Both the position numbers and the translations under genes were made by a program. Under the pieces are notes generated by a model, which ran no database searches, had not been told where the DNA came from, and saw only the letters and a list, made by a program, of their open reading frames with translations. Below are positions 56,501-56,503 of a stretch of 56,503 nucleotides of DNA, in pieces. Origin of the DNA: Micromonospora sp. ALFpr18c (GTDB lineage Bacteria > Actinomycetota > Actinomycetes > Mycobacteriales > Micromonosporaceae); assembly GCF_008868155.1 (NCBI RefSeq), contig NZ_WBKR01000014.1, positions 1 through 56,503 of the forward strand, read 5' to 3'. Within the stretch, counting starts at the first letter, position 1. Each line of letters opens with the position of its first letter.

Positions 56501-56503
56501 CCC

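Overview
The window is about 56.5 kb of very GC-rich DNA. Codons strongly prefer G/C in third position, GTG and TTG starts are common, and many genes overlap by 4 bp. It carries actinobacterial hallmark families: an EccB-type ESX protein, XRE regulators paired with DUF397 proteins, a DUF574-type methyltransferase, a PASTA-less Ser/Thr kinase, DUF2267 and an MbtH protein. This points to a filamentous actinomycete, most likely a Micromonosporaceae member such as Micromonospora. That assignment is inference from gene content, not from a marker gene.

Left flank (1-10.5 kb): a truncated spermidine-synthase-like gene, eccB, and a small methyltransferase. Next is a sugar locus built of two divergent operons. 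A lipoprotein-permease-permease ABC importer reads left and ends at a strong terminator hairpin. A zinc-less dehydrogenase-like oxidoreductase, a TIM-barrel sugar isomerase and a GH63-like glycosidase read right. A Nudix hydrolase and a DUF2267 protein follow.

Centre (10.7-38.65 kb): one continuous biosynthetic operon, coupled by 1-4 bp overlaps. A 19-codon leader ORF precedes A-PCP-KS (AT-less), thioesterase-LanB fusion, a second LanB-like protein, A-PCP-C-PCP, KS-AT-KR-DH-ACP, a SyrP-like Fe(II)/2-oxoglutarate hydroxylase, MbtH, C-A-PCP and C-A-PCP-TE-MFS, ending at a hairpin terminator. By manual reading of binding-pocket residues, the last two A domains look like Asn and Ser activators, and the hydroxylase probably makes beta-hydroxy-Asn. 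The AT reads as malonyl-specific (HAFH motif). The terminal TE has Cys where Ser is usual, and the MFS exporter is fused to the same chain. Two tRNA-Glu-dependent-dehydratase-like (LanB) proteins without elimination domains sit in a thiotemplate operon that has no visible RiPP precursor or cyclase. This is the most unusual feature of the window. I do not know a described pathway with this combination.

Right flank (38.7-56.5 kb): two XRE/DUF397 gene pairs, three Nudix genes in the window overall (two here), a serpin-like protein, a solitary PemK/MazF toxin-like gene, and an island of insertion-sequence debris (43.3-45.3 kb). The debris holds a truncated flavodoxin/FMN-reductase, an IS630 remnant, IS3 and IS5 remnants and a small orphan gene. 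Then come a GGDEF protein, a DUF574 methyltransferase, a LacI regulator with an evident promoter and operator, a kinase, several housekeeping-style enzymes (histidine phosphatase, GNAT, DinB, VOC, nitrilase), a DedA membrane protein, and a secreted protein behind a repeat-rich 600-bp intergenic region. No tRNA, rRNA, CRISPR array or replication origin was seen.
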